Assembly (NCBI GenBank): GCA_022376465.1
Contig: JACDTU010000010.1
Span: 744,001-808,000, forward strand
DNA length: 64,000 nucleotides
Origin: Cubamyces lactineus
Lineage: Eukaryota; Basidiomycota; Agaricomycetes; Polyporales; Polyporaceae
Direction of reading: 5' to 3'
Made by a program: the position numbers and the translations under genes. Position 1 is the first letter of the stretch. The number at the start of each line of letters is the position of its first letter. Under the pieces are notes generated by a model. That model was not told the DNA's origin, made no database searches, and saw only the letters and a program-made list of their open reading frames with translations. Below, in pieces: positions 21,649 through 33,850 of this stretch.

Positions 21649-22240
21649 TTTTGCGTCGTCGGAGGGAGGTGCAAGGAGTCGGTACGCGGAGGTGTGCTTG
21701 CTGCTCGAGTCTTGAACGCAAGTGCGCGCATCCGTGCACCAGGCTCCGTCCTAGCCCACGTGGCTTTGCCCGTTTTGGACCGGGCAGACGGGTAGACTGG
21801 GACGGAGGACTCGGAGAAGGCGATGGGCGCTCGCGCAGTGCGTCCGCCCCGAAGGACCGTTTGGGTCATTCGATCGTTCGCGGCGGCAACCACCTGGCAC
21901 CAGCAGAAGCCCTCGTTTTGAGTCCGTTCTCATCGTCTGTGCTATCACTTCCATCTTGTCGGCAACGCCTACGACGACGTCTAGCGAAGCGACTGCTTGC
22001 GGCCGGTGTCCTTGGCTGCAGACTGACAGTGGCTGGTCATTCACTACAGGTAGGTCAAAGGCAACTTCGGTGGCTCGTCAATAGGGCCGCGTCTTATTGC
22101 TTGAGCGTGTCTGGATGCAGTCCATGCGATAAGCCAAGCGCAACTCGAGACATCCAATATCTCAAGACACGTCGATCCTACCAACGTGAACTGCACGCGA
22201 GCTTGATTGTAGGGACGTACACGGTACAGGGCTCGACACG
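21649..22240. promoter_or_regulatory. Shared SMD3 / CLC upstream region
   Basis: A 592-base space between two divergent start codons. I see no clear TATA box and no conserved motif worth naming. Plus-strand ATGs occur but open only short unconserved frames. Confidence 0.4.
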
Positions 22241-25200
22241 ATGCCATTGGGGAAAAGTCCATCCAATTCTGCTCTCCATCCCGAGAACGGCGACGAGGCT
22301 CCGACTGGGCCTCTGAGCGGCCCGTCCAGCATCGAATGGCGACGCCAGCGTCTGCTCCAAATCGGCAACCCGTCCGCTGAAGCGACCGAGACGTCTTCCC
22401 TGCGGCCCAACCTCGAGACACGTGCTGCATCCTACGGGACGCTCCCGAGCGATGCTCATCGCAGGGGTGGGAAGCAGAAGTCGAACTTTCGCACACGACA
22501 TGGGCTCGGTGCTCTCCCTGACTTGCTCATCCCCAAGGGGCGGTACACAAACCCGCCGACGCCCAACGTGCTTACTCCCCGCTCGCTCCGGGGAAGCTCT
22601 TACTTTACCGCCCAGCGCCCCATCACTGCGTACGACAAACCCGTAGGCCAGGAGACCTTGGAGCCAGAGGGAGCGGTGAAGACAAATGGCATTCGTGTAT
22701 GGTACTCGTCGTTCACCTCCATCGATTGGTTGCATGACGCAATCAAAGACTCAGCACGCCAAGCACGGCTTCGTCGCCACAAGTCGAAGCGTGGCCGCAT
22801 GCGCCGGCAGCTCGACAGGAGTATAGGCTGGTTAACCGTCACCATCATCGGCTTCTTGACTGCCGTCATCGCGTTCTTGATTGTGCGCAGCGAGCAGTGG
22901 CTCTTTGACATCAAAGAGGGATACTGTACGTCTAGCATCTGGAAGGCCAAACGGTTCTGCTGTCCGGTACAGGATGACACCTTGTTCGATCTGCGGACCC
23001 CTGCGTTCGTCACTGTCGCACTGAACCCAGAGGAGTCTTGCCCTGCATGGCGCACTTGGGGGGAGGTCTTCGCTCCAATGGCCTCCTCTAAGGGCGGCCT
23101 GATTAAGCAGGAGGCAATCGAATATGCTGTGTACACCGTCATCGCCGTATGTACAATGTCACACCTTTGATTTACGTGATACTCAAATTCTTCGCAGATT
23201 TCTCTCGCTATTCTGTCCGCTCTTCTCACTATCTATCTAACCGCCTCGACATCGTTTGTGACGCGCAAAGACTCTGGCGTGCTTTCATCTACTTTCGCTA
23301 CCGGCGACGATGGACAGAAGCTGACGGATCCTCCGGCTGGAGGCGCAGCCCAGCGCAAAGTGCTCTACTATGTACGTACACATCGCCTCGATGGATCTTC
23401 ACAATACCTGCGGCTTGATTGCCGCATGATTCGCAGTGGTGCTCATCGAAGTATTTTTGTCTTGTAGGCTGCCGGTAGCGGTATCCCGGAGATCAAGACT
23501 ATCCTGTCCGGTAGGCTTAAAGACGATAATCTTCACCGTGCGATACTCACTCGGCCCCCTCAGGTTTCGTGATCCATGGATATCTCGGTGGAAGGACTCT
23601 ATTCACCAAGGCAGTTGGCTTGGCGCTCTCAGTCGCGTCTGGCCTGTCCCTTGGTATGTCTTCCCGTCGAATGCCAGAACCTCCACTGACGTTGGCGTCA
23701 CGATATTCAGGTAAGGAAGGTCCCTTTGTGCACATTGCATCATGCGTGGGCAACATCGTCAGCAGGTTCTTCAGCAAGTACGAAACAAACGAGGGTCCGT
23801 CGCTCGCGTTCCAACTTGTCTCTCGTGGGGGTACTGACGCGATGTATAGGCAAGAGACGTGGTATACTGAGCGCAGCATGCGCGGCTGGTGTTGCTGTCG
23901 CTTTCGGTGCACCTATTGGTGGCGTGCTGTTCAGTCTTGAAGAGGTTTCCTACTTTTTCCCAGCCAAGGTCATGTGGAGAAGGTACGTTCCTGATGTCGA
24001 CCAAATGCCAACCTTGGCTCAATGTCTGGTCTTTAGTTTCTTCTGTGCTATGGTCGCCGCTATGACCCTGCGCTTCCTCGATCCATTCGGGAGCGGAAAG
24101 CTGGTTCTATTCCAGGTTACATATGACAAGGTATACTCGTAGTGCTCTTCGTCGCGAACAGTATGATATAACTCCCGTTTACAGGATTGGCATGCGTATG
24201 AATTGCTCCCCTTCCTCTTCCTGGGCGTCTTCGGTGGTGTCTATGGTGCCTGGTTCTCAAAGCTGAACTACCGCTGGAGCCGCGATGTACGCAACGCGAC
24301 GTGGCTGAAGCGCTATCCCGTGGTCGAAGTGATCCTCGTATGTACCTCCCTCCATAATCCGTGGAACATCCGCCTCACTGTCAACTTAGGTCACCCTCGT
24401 TACCGCGATGTTCAGCTTCTTGAATCCCTACACGCGCATGGGCGGGACCGAGCTTGTGTACAATCTCTTCGCGGAGTGCCGCGCGGGCAGCTCGAATACG
24501 CACTCAGGGCTTTGCGTGCTCGACCCTCCTACGCAGGCTGTATCAGTTATTCAATCGATCTTTGTGGCGTTGCTCGTCAAAGGCGCGCTCACCATCGTGA
24601 CGTTCGGTATCAAGGTGCCCGCTGGTATCTTCATACCAACTCTCGGAGGTACGTCATTTGACTCCGTATATTCAAGCACACACTGACCGCGTTCTGCGTA
24701 GTCGGTGCCTGTGCCGGCCGCATTCTTGGCATTCTGATCCAATGGGCACAATACTCCTATCCGGAGAGCGCTGCGTTTGCCGTCTGCAAGGGTGACCTCA
24801 ACTGTGTCATCCCTGGCTTGTACGCGATGGTTGGTGCAGCCGCCACGCTCTCTGGAGTCACGGTAAGGGCTTTCCTCTTGTCCGATTAGCGGGTTCGTTC
24901 ATCGATGGTCTGGTAGCGCACGACTGTTTCACTCGCCGTCATCATGTTCGAACTCACAGACACCCTAACCTACGCTGTGCCGGTCATGCTCTCCGTTCTC
25001 GTTGCCAAAACCATCGCGGATGCTCTGGAGCCGAAAGGCATCTACGACCTCGTCATTGAGCTCTCCCAGCTCCCGTACCTCGACGCCAAGCATGACTATG
25101 TCTGGGGTAGCCTGCAGATCAACGATGTGGTACGTCTCTGCACGTTCAGAACGTTGCAGTACGATTGACTCCGTGCAGACCGACCGCGACGTCGACGTCA

Positions 25201-25865
25201 TCCGCGTCGACCGTGAGAACACCGTCAAGAGCCTCAGAGACCAGCTGCAGGACCTAGTCGAATCCGGCAACTCGGACAGCGGCTTCCCCATCCTGCGCCC
25301 CGACGGCGACGGGATGCGCATGGTCGGCTACATTGGAGCCAACGAACTCGAGCACGCCTTGAGTGAGTGTGAACTTTCAAAGCGAGGGGCACTGTGCTGA
25401 TAGTCTGTCGCCAGGCATCGTTGCGGACGATCCCGACCAGGTCATCACTTTCCACTCGACGACGCCTCAGCACCACGGAGGCATGATGGCGTCCTCCATC
25501 TCTTCGTTGGCGGAGACGGGCTCTAACATCATCGGGCTGGATCCGTACGACTTCAGCTGCTACATGGACCAGGTGCGTTCTCCTATCACCCTGCCAACGA
25601 ATCGGTCTGAGGTTAATCGAAATTGTACCACAGGCGCCGCTGACGGTTCAGGACAACTCGCCCCTCGAGCTTGTCCAGCAACTGTTCACGAAGCTCGGCG
25701 CACGCTACGTCGTTGTCACCGACGCAGACGGTCATTGTGAGTCTTTTCGAATTTCGCCACATGCGACGGAGCTAACGTAGTGTTCCTCGCACTGTAGATC
25801 AAGGAGTAATCGACAAGAAAACCTGGCTCGCCTTCCTGGACGAGCTGGAACACAAGTCTGACTAG
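22241..25865 (+). CDS. CLC-type chloride channel/transporter (Gef1/ClC-3-like)
   Basis: About 15 exons joined by introns of 50-100 bases; every junction I checked keeps frame. A ~200-residue cytosolic N-terminus precedes TM1 ([22 protein letters not shown]). The selectivity-filter elements are all present: [14 protein letters not shown] (with the gating glutamate) and [24 protein letters not shown] contains the intracellular 'proton' glutamate found in Cl-/H+ exchangers. Two C-terminal CBS domains follow (about [18 protein letters not shown]... and [21 protein letters not shown]...YVVVTD), ending in [13 protein letters not shown]. Having both glutamates, it is probably an endosomal/Golgi Cl-/H+ antiporter, like yeast Gef1, which supports organelle acidification and copper loading. 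A CTR copper transporter lies 1.5 kb away, but that is only proximity. The start is the first ATG of the large exon 1. Confidence 0.93.
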
Positions 25866-26336
25866 TGCCTTCTGTCTTCCCTTTCCCCGCCCGTTTTCGA
25901 CACTCTCGACCATTGTTCGCATACTAGCTTTAGGTTACGTCGCATTGACACCCTCAACGGATAAGACTGCTACCGTAGCGCCTTCCACGCTTGTCTCCAG
26001 TTTGGACTAGGATCGCCGATAATGTACCCATCACAATACATATCCGTCAAATGCACTTCATTTCCTACCACGCAATGAGCAGGCGACCCGCCCTGTTGAC
26101 ATTTACCATTCTCGCCGGTCTCGCCGGTCCGGCTACAAACCGCATCTTGACGGCAGTACCGTCATGGCTGTTCAGTTGTCCTTGCCAGAACGCATACATA
26201 CGAGGAAGTAGTCGACGTTTCTATCCTACCGGTATCGACCAGACGTCAAACACACCTTATTCCTACACCAGCCATATCTTACATGGGCCGTAAATCTACC
26301 ATTCTTCCGAGGCTCCGAAGCGAGGTATACTGAGAG
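25866..26336. other. Convergent 3' intergenic region (CLC / F-box)
   Basis: About 470 bases between two convergent genes. No gene seen. Confidence 0.4.
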
Positions 26337-28304
26337 TTAGATGACAGTCAGCTCCTGCAAAAGCTCGAGAAACCCGCTCTGCATGTCCTCCTTCTCCCAC
26401 TCGCTCAGCTGCCGCATCAACGACTCTTGTTCTATCTGGCGCTCCGGTCGTCCCAAACGAGGGAACAGACGGCGTAACGCACGAGCGAGCCTATGCACGT
26501 CCGCAAACGAGATTTCAAACCATTGGTGTTGGTCGGAGGACAGAGGCAAAAGATACCGCATCTCAGTCTGGGGGTCGTGGCTGGCGGCGGCGCGACTTCC
26601 TCCAGTGGCAAGCTCTTCAATTACGACCAGCTCCTCCTCGGACACATCGTGCGGACGAGTGGATATGTCGACGTGGCGAAGCGACCGACAATTAGTGGCG
26701 AGTCGTACAAGGGACGACAGCGTGTACGAGGGGCTCTCGTCGGAGTTCACTTCATAAGCTATCAGCAGCATCTGAAGCTCCTGAGGGAGTGTGCGGGCTG
26801 TCGGCAAGTCGATGACGAGGGATCGGAGTCGCGGCCATGCGTTTCCCATCGCAGCGACGTCCCCGTCAGACATTCGGATCAGCTTGCCGCCTACGTTGAG
26901 CCATAGGGTTTCCAGGGCGTGAAGCTCTGTCAGTGGGCCGACGATGTCGCCGAGCGGGGCGTAAAGAAGGGCAGTCGAACCCGCTCGGAGGGTTTCTGAG
27001 CTACTCTGGTCCCAACCAATCGAGTATGTGAGCCTAAGGTCTCGTAATGACGCCGCAATATTGTGTCTAGATGTCAAGCTTGTGAGCATGGGTGGAAAGG
27101 CGGTAGTGGCGGATTGTGTGCTTGTCAGCCACACGCTTTCCAGCGTCCGCGATCTGATGAGCCGAAGCGTGTGAATGATTCGTTGCGGTTCATCCTCGAG
27201 CAGGATTCTACGGAGGGCGGGGAAACCAGCCATGGCACTTAGTGACGACGAGTCAGATGGGACGACACTTTCGAGGTTCCATGAAGACTGCGCGTTGTCG
27301 ACGGGGTCGAGGACCTGACGAGACCTCAAGGTCAGGCCCTCCAATGCCTCCAGGGCCGCCAAATCCGCGAGGAGGTCCAGATGCTCGTCCAATGCGACAA
27401 AGCCAACATGAAGCGTCTGCAAGCGACGAAATGCCTTGACATGCCGCAGGCTATTTGCATAGACGAGGCGAAAGGGAAGTGGGGACGTGATGAGGAGGTG
27501 CCGCAACTGCGAGGCGCTCGATGAGCGGGCTAGAATATCTAGATCACTAGAGAGCGCGTCTTCTAGAGCGGCCGACGCAAACTCTTGTCTTCGGATGACA
27601 TTCACTGTGCATATAGACACGGTGCGAATCATCGACGAAGCCACCAGTGCCTGAAGTAGTTGCGCGCTCGAGCTACCTTCTCCAGCACTCCCGAGCACGA
27701 TTGTGCGCAGATTGGGGAGCAGCGGCCTATTGGCGGGACGGATGTATGAAGACATGGGAATGAGGGATGAAAGCTGGGCCCAGTCAGCGTTCAGGTCCCT
27801 TATGGCTACCAAGCGCACTCGCCGGGCGCAATGTTCCCATCGGTCCCATACATTGGCTGGGATCTTGTTTGTTTTCTGCAACTCATATGGTGAGATCAGT
27901 GATAGAAATGGCCATATAAAGCTGACGCTAACCTCCTCAATGCCCCCGGAACCGAGATCCTGAGTATCCTCGTCCCAAACCTTGGCGCCCCCATATCCGC
28001 GAAGAGGGTAGAGGAGGGGACGGAGGCCCTTGGGAAGAGAAGCCCAAAGTACGCTGGATGCTGGCTCTGCAAACGCCTTGCAAGCCAACGCCGCACTCGC
28101 AAGGGTCCGCACGTTGGGGGATGCCCGACGAGTCGCACTTCCTCCGCGGGGAAAGTAGGCATCAAGCACGCCAGCCCTGGTGTAGCCTTCAACTTCGGGA
28201 TATGGGTCTAAATGCCAAAATATCTCGTCCAGTATATCAGGATTCCCGAGTGCGTAATGAGCAGTGACGGCCTCAGCCTGAGGCTGGATGGACCCGGACT
28301 GCAT
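26337..28304 (-). CDS. F-box-like protein with leucine-rich C-terminal region
   Basis: Two exons (28304-27933 and 27875-26337) separated by a 57-base in-frame intron give 636 residues. Near the N-terminus, NPDILDEIFWHLD... followed by LASAALACKAFAEPASSVLWASLP is the degenerate F-box layout very common in Agaricomycetes. The rest consists of repeated Leu-rich segments (LRTIVLG, LRHLLITS, LQTLHVGF, LEGLTLRS, LRDLRLTY, LETLWLNV, LRSLVIDL, LRHVDIST), suggesting irregular leucine-rich repeats. The presumed role is substrate recognition in an SCF ubiquitin ligase, but these families are greatly expanded and individual functions are mostly unknown. The gene lies head-to-head with another F-box gene. 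The start at 28304 is the first ATG before the F-box. Confidence 0.8.
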   Translation of the reverse strand: MQSGSIQPQAEAVTAHYALGNPDILDEIFWHLDPYPEVEGYTRAGVLDAYFPRGGSATRRASPNVRTLASAALACKAFAEPASSVLWASLPKGLRPLLYPLRGYGGAKVWDEDTQDLGSGGIEEVSVSFIWPFLSLISPYELQKTNKIPANVWDRWEHCARRVRLVAIRDLNADWAQLSSLIPMSSYIRPANRPLLPNLRTIVLGSAGEGSSSAQLLQALVASSMIRTVSICTVNVIRRQEFASAALEDALSSDLDILARSSSASQLRHLLITSPLPFRLVYANSLRHVKAFRRLQTLHVGFVALDEHLDLLADLAALEALEGLTLRSRQVLDPVDNAQSSWNLESVVPSDSSSLSAMAGFPALRRILLEDEPQRIIHTLRLIRSRTLESVWLTSTQSATTAFPPMLTSLTSRHNIAASLRDLRLTYSIGWDQSSSETLRAGSTALLYAPLGDIVGPLTELHALETLWLNVGGKLIRMSDGDVAAMGNAWPRLRSLVIDLPTARTLPQELQMLLIAYEVNSDESPSYTLSSLVRLATNCRSLRHVDISTRPHDVSEEELVVIEELATGGSRAAASHDPQTEMRYLLPLSSDQHQWFEISFADVHRLARALRRLFPRLGRPERQIEQESLMRQLSEWEKEDMQSGFLELLQELTVI

Positions 28305-28741
28305 GGTATAGTGTAAATCGCGTCCGCGGTAGGACAGTAATCACTCAGTTACCGGGTCGACCTGTGCTTCGGTAGACGGAGAAGCCTATGTAGTCTCCGG
28401 AGAACTTCAGTAGATTCCTAAGACATTAGCCGCAGCTCTGTTAGTTGGACTTACGTGTGTCAAGAATTCAGAGCTCGTGCAATGGCCAACGGCGTGATGG
28501 TCAACTTCAGCTGGCACTGGATATAAGTAGCTGCAGTTGGTAGTTGCTGAGCCAAGGTCATCATATAGACGCCCATAGTAAGTATGGATGTCGGAAGATC
28601 GGGCCGAAGCGTAGACCATTGACCAAGGTGATAATCCCCGTTTGCGCCTCTTGTCGCCGTTTATCACGCCGTTATACTGCTGCAGTATCCTAGTCTCCAC
28701 GCCAAACTACCTCGACTCGTTTGTCATCGCGGCGTGAAAAC
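28305..28741. promoter_or_regulatory. Shared promoter region of two F-box genes
   Basis: A 437-base space between the divergent starts at 28304 and 28742. No specific motif is defensible. Confidence 0.4.
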
Positions 28742-30064
28742 ATGGCGGATGTTCACGTTCAAATATCGAGTGGACCGCGTCCCCAACCGACAACAAGGCT
28801 TTTCCCCGAAGGCGCCGCTACGCAACTGCCATTCGACATCGTTCACACCCTCCTCGACTATACTACAATCATCGACCTCGTCAACTTCTGTAGTACCTGC
28901 AGAGCATTGCGTGCGCACCTCAAGAATGAATCTATATGGAGGCGTGCCTGTGTGCCATACGGCCTCAGAAACCTCACCTATTTCGGTGGTCAGTCCGCCT
29001 ACACCATCTACACTCAACTTCTACATCCGTACGCTGCTCTCGTCGGACTATGGGCAAGCGACTCGCCGTTCTACGGCAAGGTCCTAGAGTTTAGACTGTG
29101 TACAGGAAACGAAGACGAGCAAGGTGGTATAATTGGCGAGGCGTGGACTTTCCCCACTCGATCTCCCCCAGACACTCCTACACCACCGTCGTATACTCGC
29201 GTGCTAAAGCTCAGTTTCGATGATGATGGAGGCGGAGACGAAGGGCCCTTGGAATCATTGCATAGTGGCCCGTCGTCAACAGCTACACCCCGGGTTGCAT
29301 CAGTGCGAGTCTTCTGCGACTCCCTAACTCCGCCTCTGCGACACCGCACCTCCCTCGTACGATTGTCTGCAACGTCTCTCGGCAAGTTCTTACAACTCCA
29401 TCGCAAGAAGGTGAATCTACCCGATTTTCCTCCTCACATATCTCCATGGTACGACAGGAACCGTGGCCTGCCTCGAATCCCCGAGGTTCCCGAGATCACC
29501 ATCCACCATCGCGAAATCATCAAGATATACCCCGCGGCACGCCTACCAGCGGTGTACATCGCTCCTACTGCAGTCACGAAGCCTGGTGCTATATCGATTC
29601 GATGTCCACGACCTCCCGCAGAGTGTGTATGTCAATCGCGGCTGGTTACCGCTCTGCCCTATGACAACCTGGACGAGCGCCCTCCACGGTACTACCCACT
29701 CAGGAACCTCATTTTGCCAGGGACCGACCCCGACTCGGCTGAGTGGACCGTCCACGATCTAGATGGCATCTGGTATGGGTCGTACGGTCCGAATGGGACG
29801 GAATGTATCTACCTCGCTCACAATGACGAGCACGACACGATCGAGGCGACGAAGATCACCGGAGACCTCAATGTGCCTCGCGGCTGCGTGAGCTGGATTG
29901 CACACCTCCCTTTCGGCCACCAACGCGCCATGGCTCAGGGATACTGGACCTCCGTCCGTGCAGACGGGGTCGAAGCGCGTCGTCTCCTCATGGGGCATGG
30001 TACCATCGCTGGGAATGGGTTTACGTACGTCCTCATTCATCACAGTCTCGGTCTGCCCACGTAG
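28742..30064 (+). CDS. FBXO31-like F-box protein
   Basis: A single-exon frame of 440 residues from ATG 28742. The F-box is FPEGAATQLPFDIVHTLLDY..DLVNFCSTCRALRAHL, followed by SIWRRACVPYGL. Next, LLHPYAALVGLWASDSPFYGKVLEFRL matches the 'GLWQPDIGPYGGLL' segment that starts the C-terminal domain of FBXO31. Near the end, DLDGIWYGSYGPNGTECIYL, then ATKITGDLNVPRGCVSWIA, matches FBXO31's 'G.YG.HG.E' and 'KVTGDPNVPAG' blocks. The central ~130 residues are variable. FBXO31 is an SCF substrate receptor in animals; the fungal homologue probably acts in SCF too, with unknown targets. The single exon is unusual among its heavily split neighbours. Confidence 0.85.
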   Translation: MADVHVQISSGPRPQPTTRLFPEGAATQLPFDIVHTLLDYTTIIDLVNFCSTCRALRAHLKNESIWRRACVPYGLRNLTYFGGQSAYTIYTQLLHPYAALVGLWASDSPFYGKVLEFRLCTGNEDEQGGIIGEAWTFPTRSPPDTPTPPSYTRVLKLSFDDDGGGDEGPLESLHSGPSSTATPRVASVRVFCDSLTPPLRHRTSLVRLSATSLGKFLQLHRKKVNLPDFPPHISPWYDRNRGLPRIPEVPEITIHHREIIKIYPAARLPAVYIAPTAVTKPGAISIRCPRPPAECVCQSRLVTALPYDNLDERPPRYYPLRNLILPGTDPDSAEWTVHDLDGIWYGSYGPNGTECIYLAHNDEHDTIEATKITGDLNVPRGCVSWIAHLPFGHQRAMAQGYWTSVRADGVEARRLLMGHGTIAGNGFTYVLIHHSLGLPT

Positions 30065-31810
30065 ACTTATCTGTCGTGCGCCAGGGACATGGCAATTGTA
30101 GAGCTGATGGCTGGCGTCATATCCGCAGACCAGATCGACATCTTCTGGGCCGAGCTGCACGAATTTCGAACCTACAGACGATACAAGGGACGACCGCAGT
30201 CAGCATGACAGTTTCTCGTGATCTATTGTACAGTCTCATCAGGTGCGCTATACCGACTGATTCAGAGCCGTTGTGAGCTCCTGAATGATACTCTTCCCAT
30301 AGTCACCATCACATGCTATCGCCGCTTTGCTGCCAGGCTCGCTTTCAGACATGTATTGATGTAATCTATGGCGCGTTCGCAATATCACAGAATTCAAACC
30401 ATCCCCAAGGAATCGAAGTCCCAGAAATTCTGGCGGGCTTGGTTCTCCCGTAGAAGCCTGTTTCACTGCGCGAAGGGGTTACCTGCGAAAGGTAGCCACG
30501 CAGCAAGCACAACGGCAGGCATGGGATGATTCGCGACATGGAATCGCGCCCTCTTGCTCCTCATACACGGACGTGCAATGAAAGCGCAGCTACCACACAA
30601 ACTTTCGCCTGGATGGCTGCCTAACCCACGAAAGCGGTGCGTTAAAGATCTGCAAGTTGTTATATCCCAACGGCTCTACCACGTCGCCGGGCTCAGGGGC
30701 CTGGCGCTCTGTCCAGGTCCGCACCGAGTTCTGGTACAGAGCCCAGCGAGCTCAGGCTGTTGTCTTGGGAGTAAGCAACTCTGGATCGCACCTTTTGGGT
30801 ACGTGAGGTCGGCCGAGCTAAATAACCCAGCACCGCCGCCCATGCACACGCACGGCGCAACGCCAAAGGGTGCGACAGTGCGAGGGAGCGGTGAGGCGTG
30901 CGACTCTCATTGCGTGCAAGGCGAGCTGCGAGCTGGCCCTGCGCGGGATGGTACACCCTGGGTTCGTACGATAGAGCGTGGGGGAACGTACCGACGACGC
31001 TGATCAGTGACTACTGGTTGAAGAGCAGCCCACCGCTCTCGTCATCGCGCTGGACGGGTCTCCGGGCGAGAACTACTGCGTGAAGCATCATGAGTACCGG
31101 ATGGGCTGCGGCCGCGAGATCAGGTCGAACCAAGCTACGACGAAGAAATGATAGTTAGCTGGCGAACCCGAGGTTGGCCATGCGGCGACAGCTGGTGCGA
31201 GAGGGATGCCAGCCTCGCTATCAGCCTGAGAGACCAGGTACGTTGAACATGATGGTTTGGAAGAAAGGCTGAGCACACGAGGGCGTTGAACTTAGATCCT
31301 TGCCCGTAAGATGTCCAAGTCGTGCCGTTGGCGTCCTTACTTGAAGTTGCAACGTTGTACATCGAGGCTCGGAATCATCAGAAGCATACTGCAAGCATGT
31401 CATAGTATGCTAGGCCGAGGCCTGTAATGAATTGATACACTGTACCATTCAGCAGACGATAGTATGTATATGCAGGTGAACGCATGCATCCCACTGTCTA
31501 CATTCCATGTAAGTACGTACAGTATGTGTCGGAGTCGTCGCATAGCAAGGGGCACGCATCCCAAAAATTGAAGTAATGACTGGCTGCATCTACAATGGCA
31601 TCTGCATAGTGGACGCCTTCCAACTGTTGAGGATATACTGTCCTCAACGCTCCTCTACTCAAGGGTCTACTCAAGGGGATAGCGCGAACACGCTGGCAAA
31701 CGTGGCCCTCCAGAGGGGTTATATGTTATGCAGCACGGTATATTACATAGCACGCATGCACCTAGCTACGGATTCGGAAGCCGTAGCCTGTAGTAATGCG
31801 TGATCAGTTA

Positions 31811-31915
31811 GGCCGGGTTCAATAACACTAAACCGCCCACCATTAATATGTATGCGATGCCTTCGCTGCCGCCCCGGATAGTCACAGCAAGACTATAGCT
31901 ATGCTTGACCCGGCC
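31811..31915. repeat. Short inverted repeat (hairpin arms ~10 bp)
   Basis: GGCCGGGTTCA at 31811-31821 is nearly the reverse complement of TGACCCGGCC at 31906-31915 (one-base indel), about 84 bases apart. It may be the ends of a very small element or chance. Confidence 0.35.
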
Positions 31916-32646
31916 CGCGGAGAAAGCCACTTCCCCGCCGGAAAAATGAACCCAACGTCCCATGCCGCGGAGTTGAGCTAATAGAGTAAGGTGGACGTAT
32001 ACATGCATTCAACCTGAAGTGACATCACCCGACCTGAACGCATACTGACAAGCCTACGGAGCAGACCCAAAATGATTCCAAAAATTCAAGCAGGAGGGCC
32101 TGCTTGCCAGATGCCTCGCCCACCGTGCACAGAGCTAACCCGCGAAGGGCGCTACACAGCAGGCATCGACGTCTATGCATAGTGCACACCCTCGACACCG
32201 ACTGAATGGCGAGAACAGATTATAAGGAACATTCAGCAAGGCCATAGGACATATTGGCCAGCAATGTGCTATACGTGTAGCCAGACTCGTATAACACGAA
32301 CACCCGCCGCACGCGAGGCTACGAGTGACGCCGTCTGGATCGGGCACACACGCACACACGATCTGCGCCACTTAATTCCCCGCGATCTAGGCGACAAGTT
32401 GTCATGCCATACACTATGGCCCATATTATAGCACGTCTGCGCTGGCCATACTGGCAAACCCTGCTGTCCCACCTCCCAGAAGGGAGAACAACGCTCTTAA
32501 CACAAATGAGTCCGCAGGATAATTCAAGACTGCACTTGCGTGTAGCATGCGATGCCTGCCTCAATTCACAAGGGGAGCTACCCTAGTCTCCCAGCCTGCA
32601 TGGCAAGCACATCACGCCGATATGGCGTGAGGGAGGACCATCGTGT

Positions 32647-32855
32647 GAAGGAGCTATCCCCCTGCCCGCAACACGGTCTCAAAACTCGCGTCGCAGAGTC
32701 GGGCCAATGAAGTGAGCAGCATGCGGACACTCACCGTCGTACGCGTTATCCATACACAAACATGCCACCCTCCTTCCCCACTGCGAAGACGCGAGATGGA
32801 TCTTCAGGCGGACGCCAGCACTAAGCATGGCGACGGACACTTGCACATAGCGCGA
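32647..32855 (+). repeat. Diverged direct repeat, copy A
   Basis: Similar in order and orientation to 33851-34055: shared blocks include GGAGCTA..CC..CTGCCC, TCGCAGAGT, ATGAAGTGAGCAG, AGATGGATCTTC, GGCGGACGCCAGCAC and ACTTGC. Identity is patchy with small indels, so the duplication is old. Confidence 0.65.
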
Positions 32856-33850
32856 CTTCGATGGCCTGGGGGTAGCAATCGTGAAGGAACTAGGACCTGC
32901 GAATCGTAGATGGCGGTCTGCGTGAGAAGAGTTGGCAGCGAGCGTCTGACTCCAGTTGCCTGTGCACGCGTGAGAGTTCCACATGTATTACTCCAATGGT
33001 TTACTTGTGCTGTTTACGGTGGGACGTCCAGAATTGCACTGGGTCGGCAAACTGTCATCATATTATGTCATGAGCACCAAACACATTGTGCAGTGAATTC
33101 GATTGGGCGACCCATGCTACTGACAAAAATTCCATGCGAGGCCTTCTATCGAAGTACTGAACGCATATATTTCATGGACCCGTTAGCACCCACCAAAGGG
33201 CAGAGGCTCTAAAAATTAGAGTGACGACAGCCTCTATCAACCATGCAAAGGGCGCTCCCGCGAAGGGTGCCGCACGACCGACAGAGCAGCTTGTTGGGAC
33301 CAACTCCAAGCCCAAGTCAATGACGCGGAGATGGCTCAAGGGTTCAAAAATACAAGCAGTATTTTGCTGCTTAATGGACAACGCAGCCACCGTGCGACAG
33401 GGGATCCCTCGAAGGGTACCACACGGTAAGCATTGTTGTTTAGACATATTGCAGCACCCTCGGCACCCCAAACTGGATTACGAGGGCAGACACGAAGCGC
33501 CAGCGTAAGGCGCAACCACCGTAACGGGCAGAGGCATTATGGACAACGAACCGTAGGTGTGACAACAAGCACCTGCCGCCCACGAGGAACTGAGCGACAC
33601 ACATGGATGGACCGCTTGCGCATGCGGTCCATCGCCGCTTGGTTCCCCGTAGCGAGCCTGAGCACGGCAGGTGAGTCTGCCCTCCTACGACCCCTATCCA
33701 CGACGTCCTGTTCCGCACCGCGCACCCTAGTATCCACCCTCTCGAGAGGGTAGACCCTCTTGGTGACACACATATGGCTACACGGAGAGAACTCCGAAAG
33801 CACATCTGCGCGAGCAAAATTGCGACGGGTGATGTCTGCCTCGCTCCACA

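Noticed and set aside
30830..31140. Possible coding fragment around ALVIALDGSPGENYCVKHHEY
   Set aside because: Interrupted on both sides by stops, no recognisable family and no plausible splice sites to extend it; possibly a gene remnant but not supportable.
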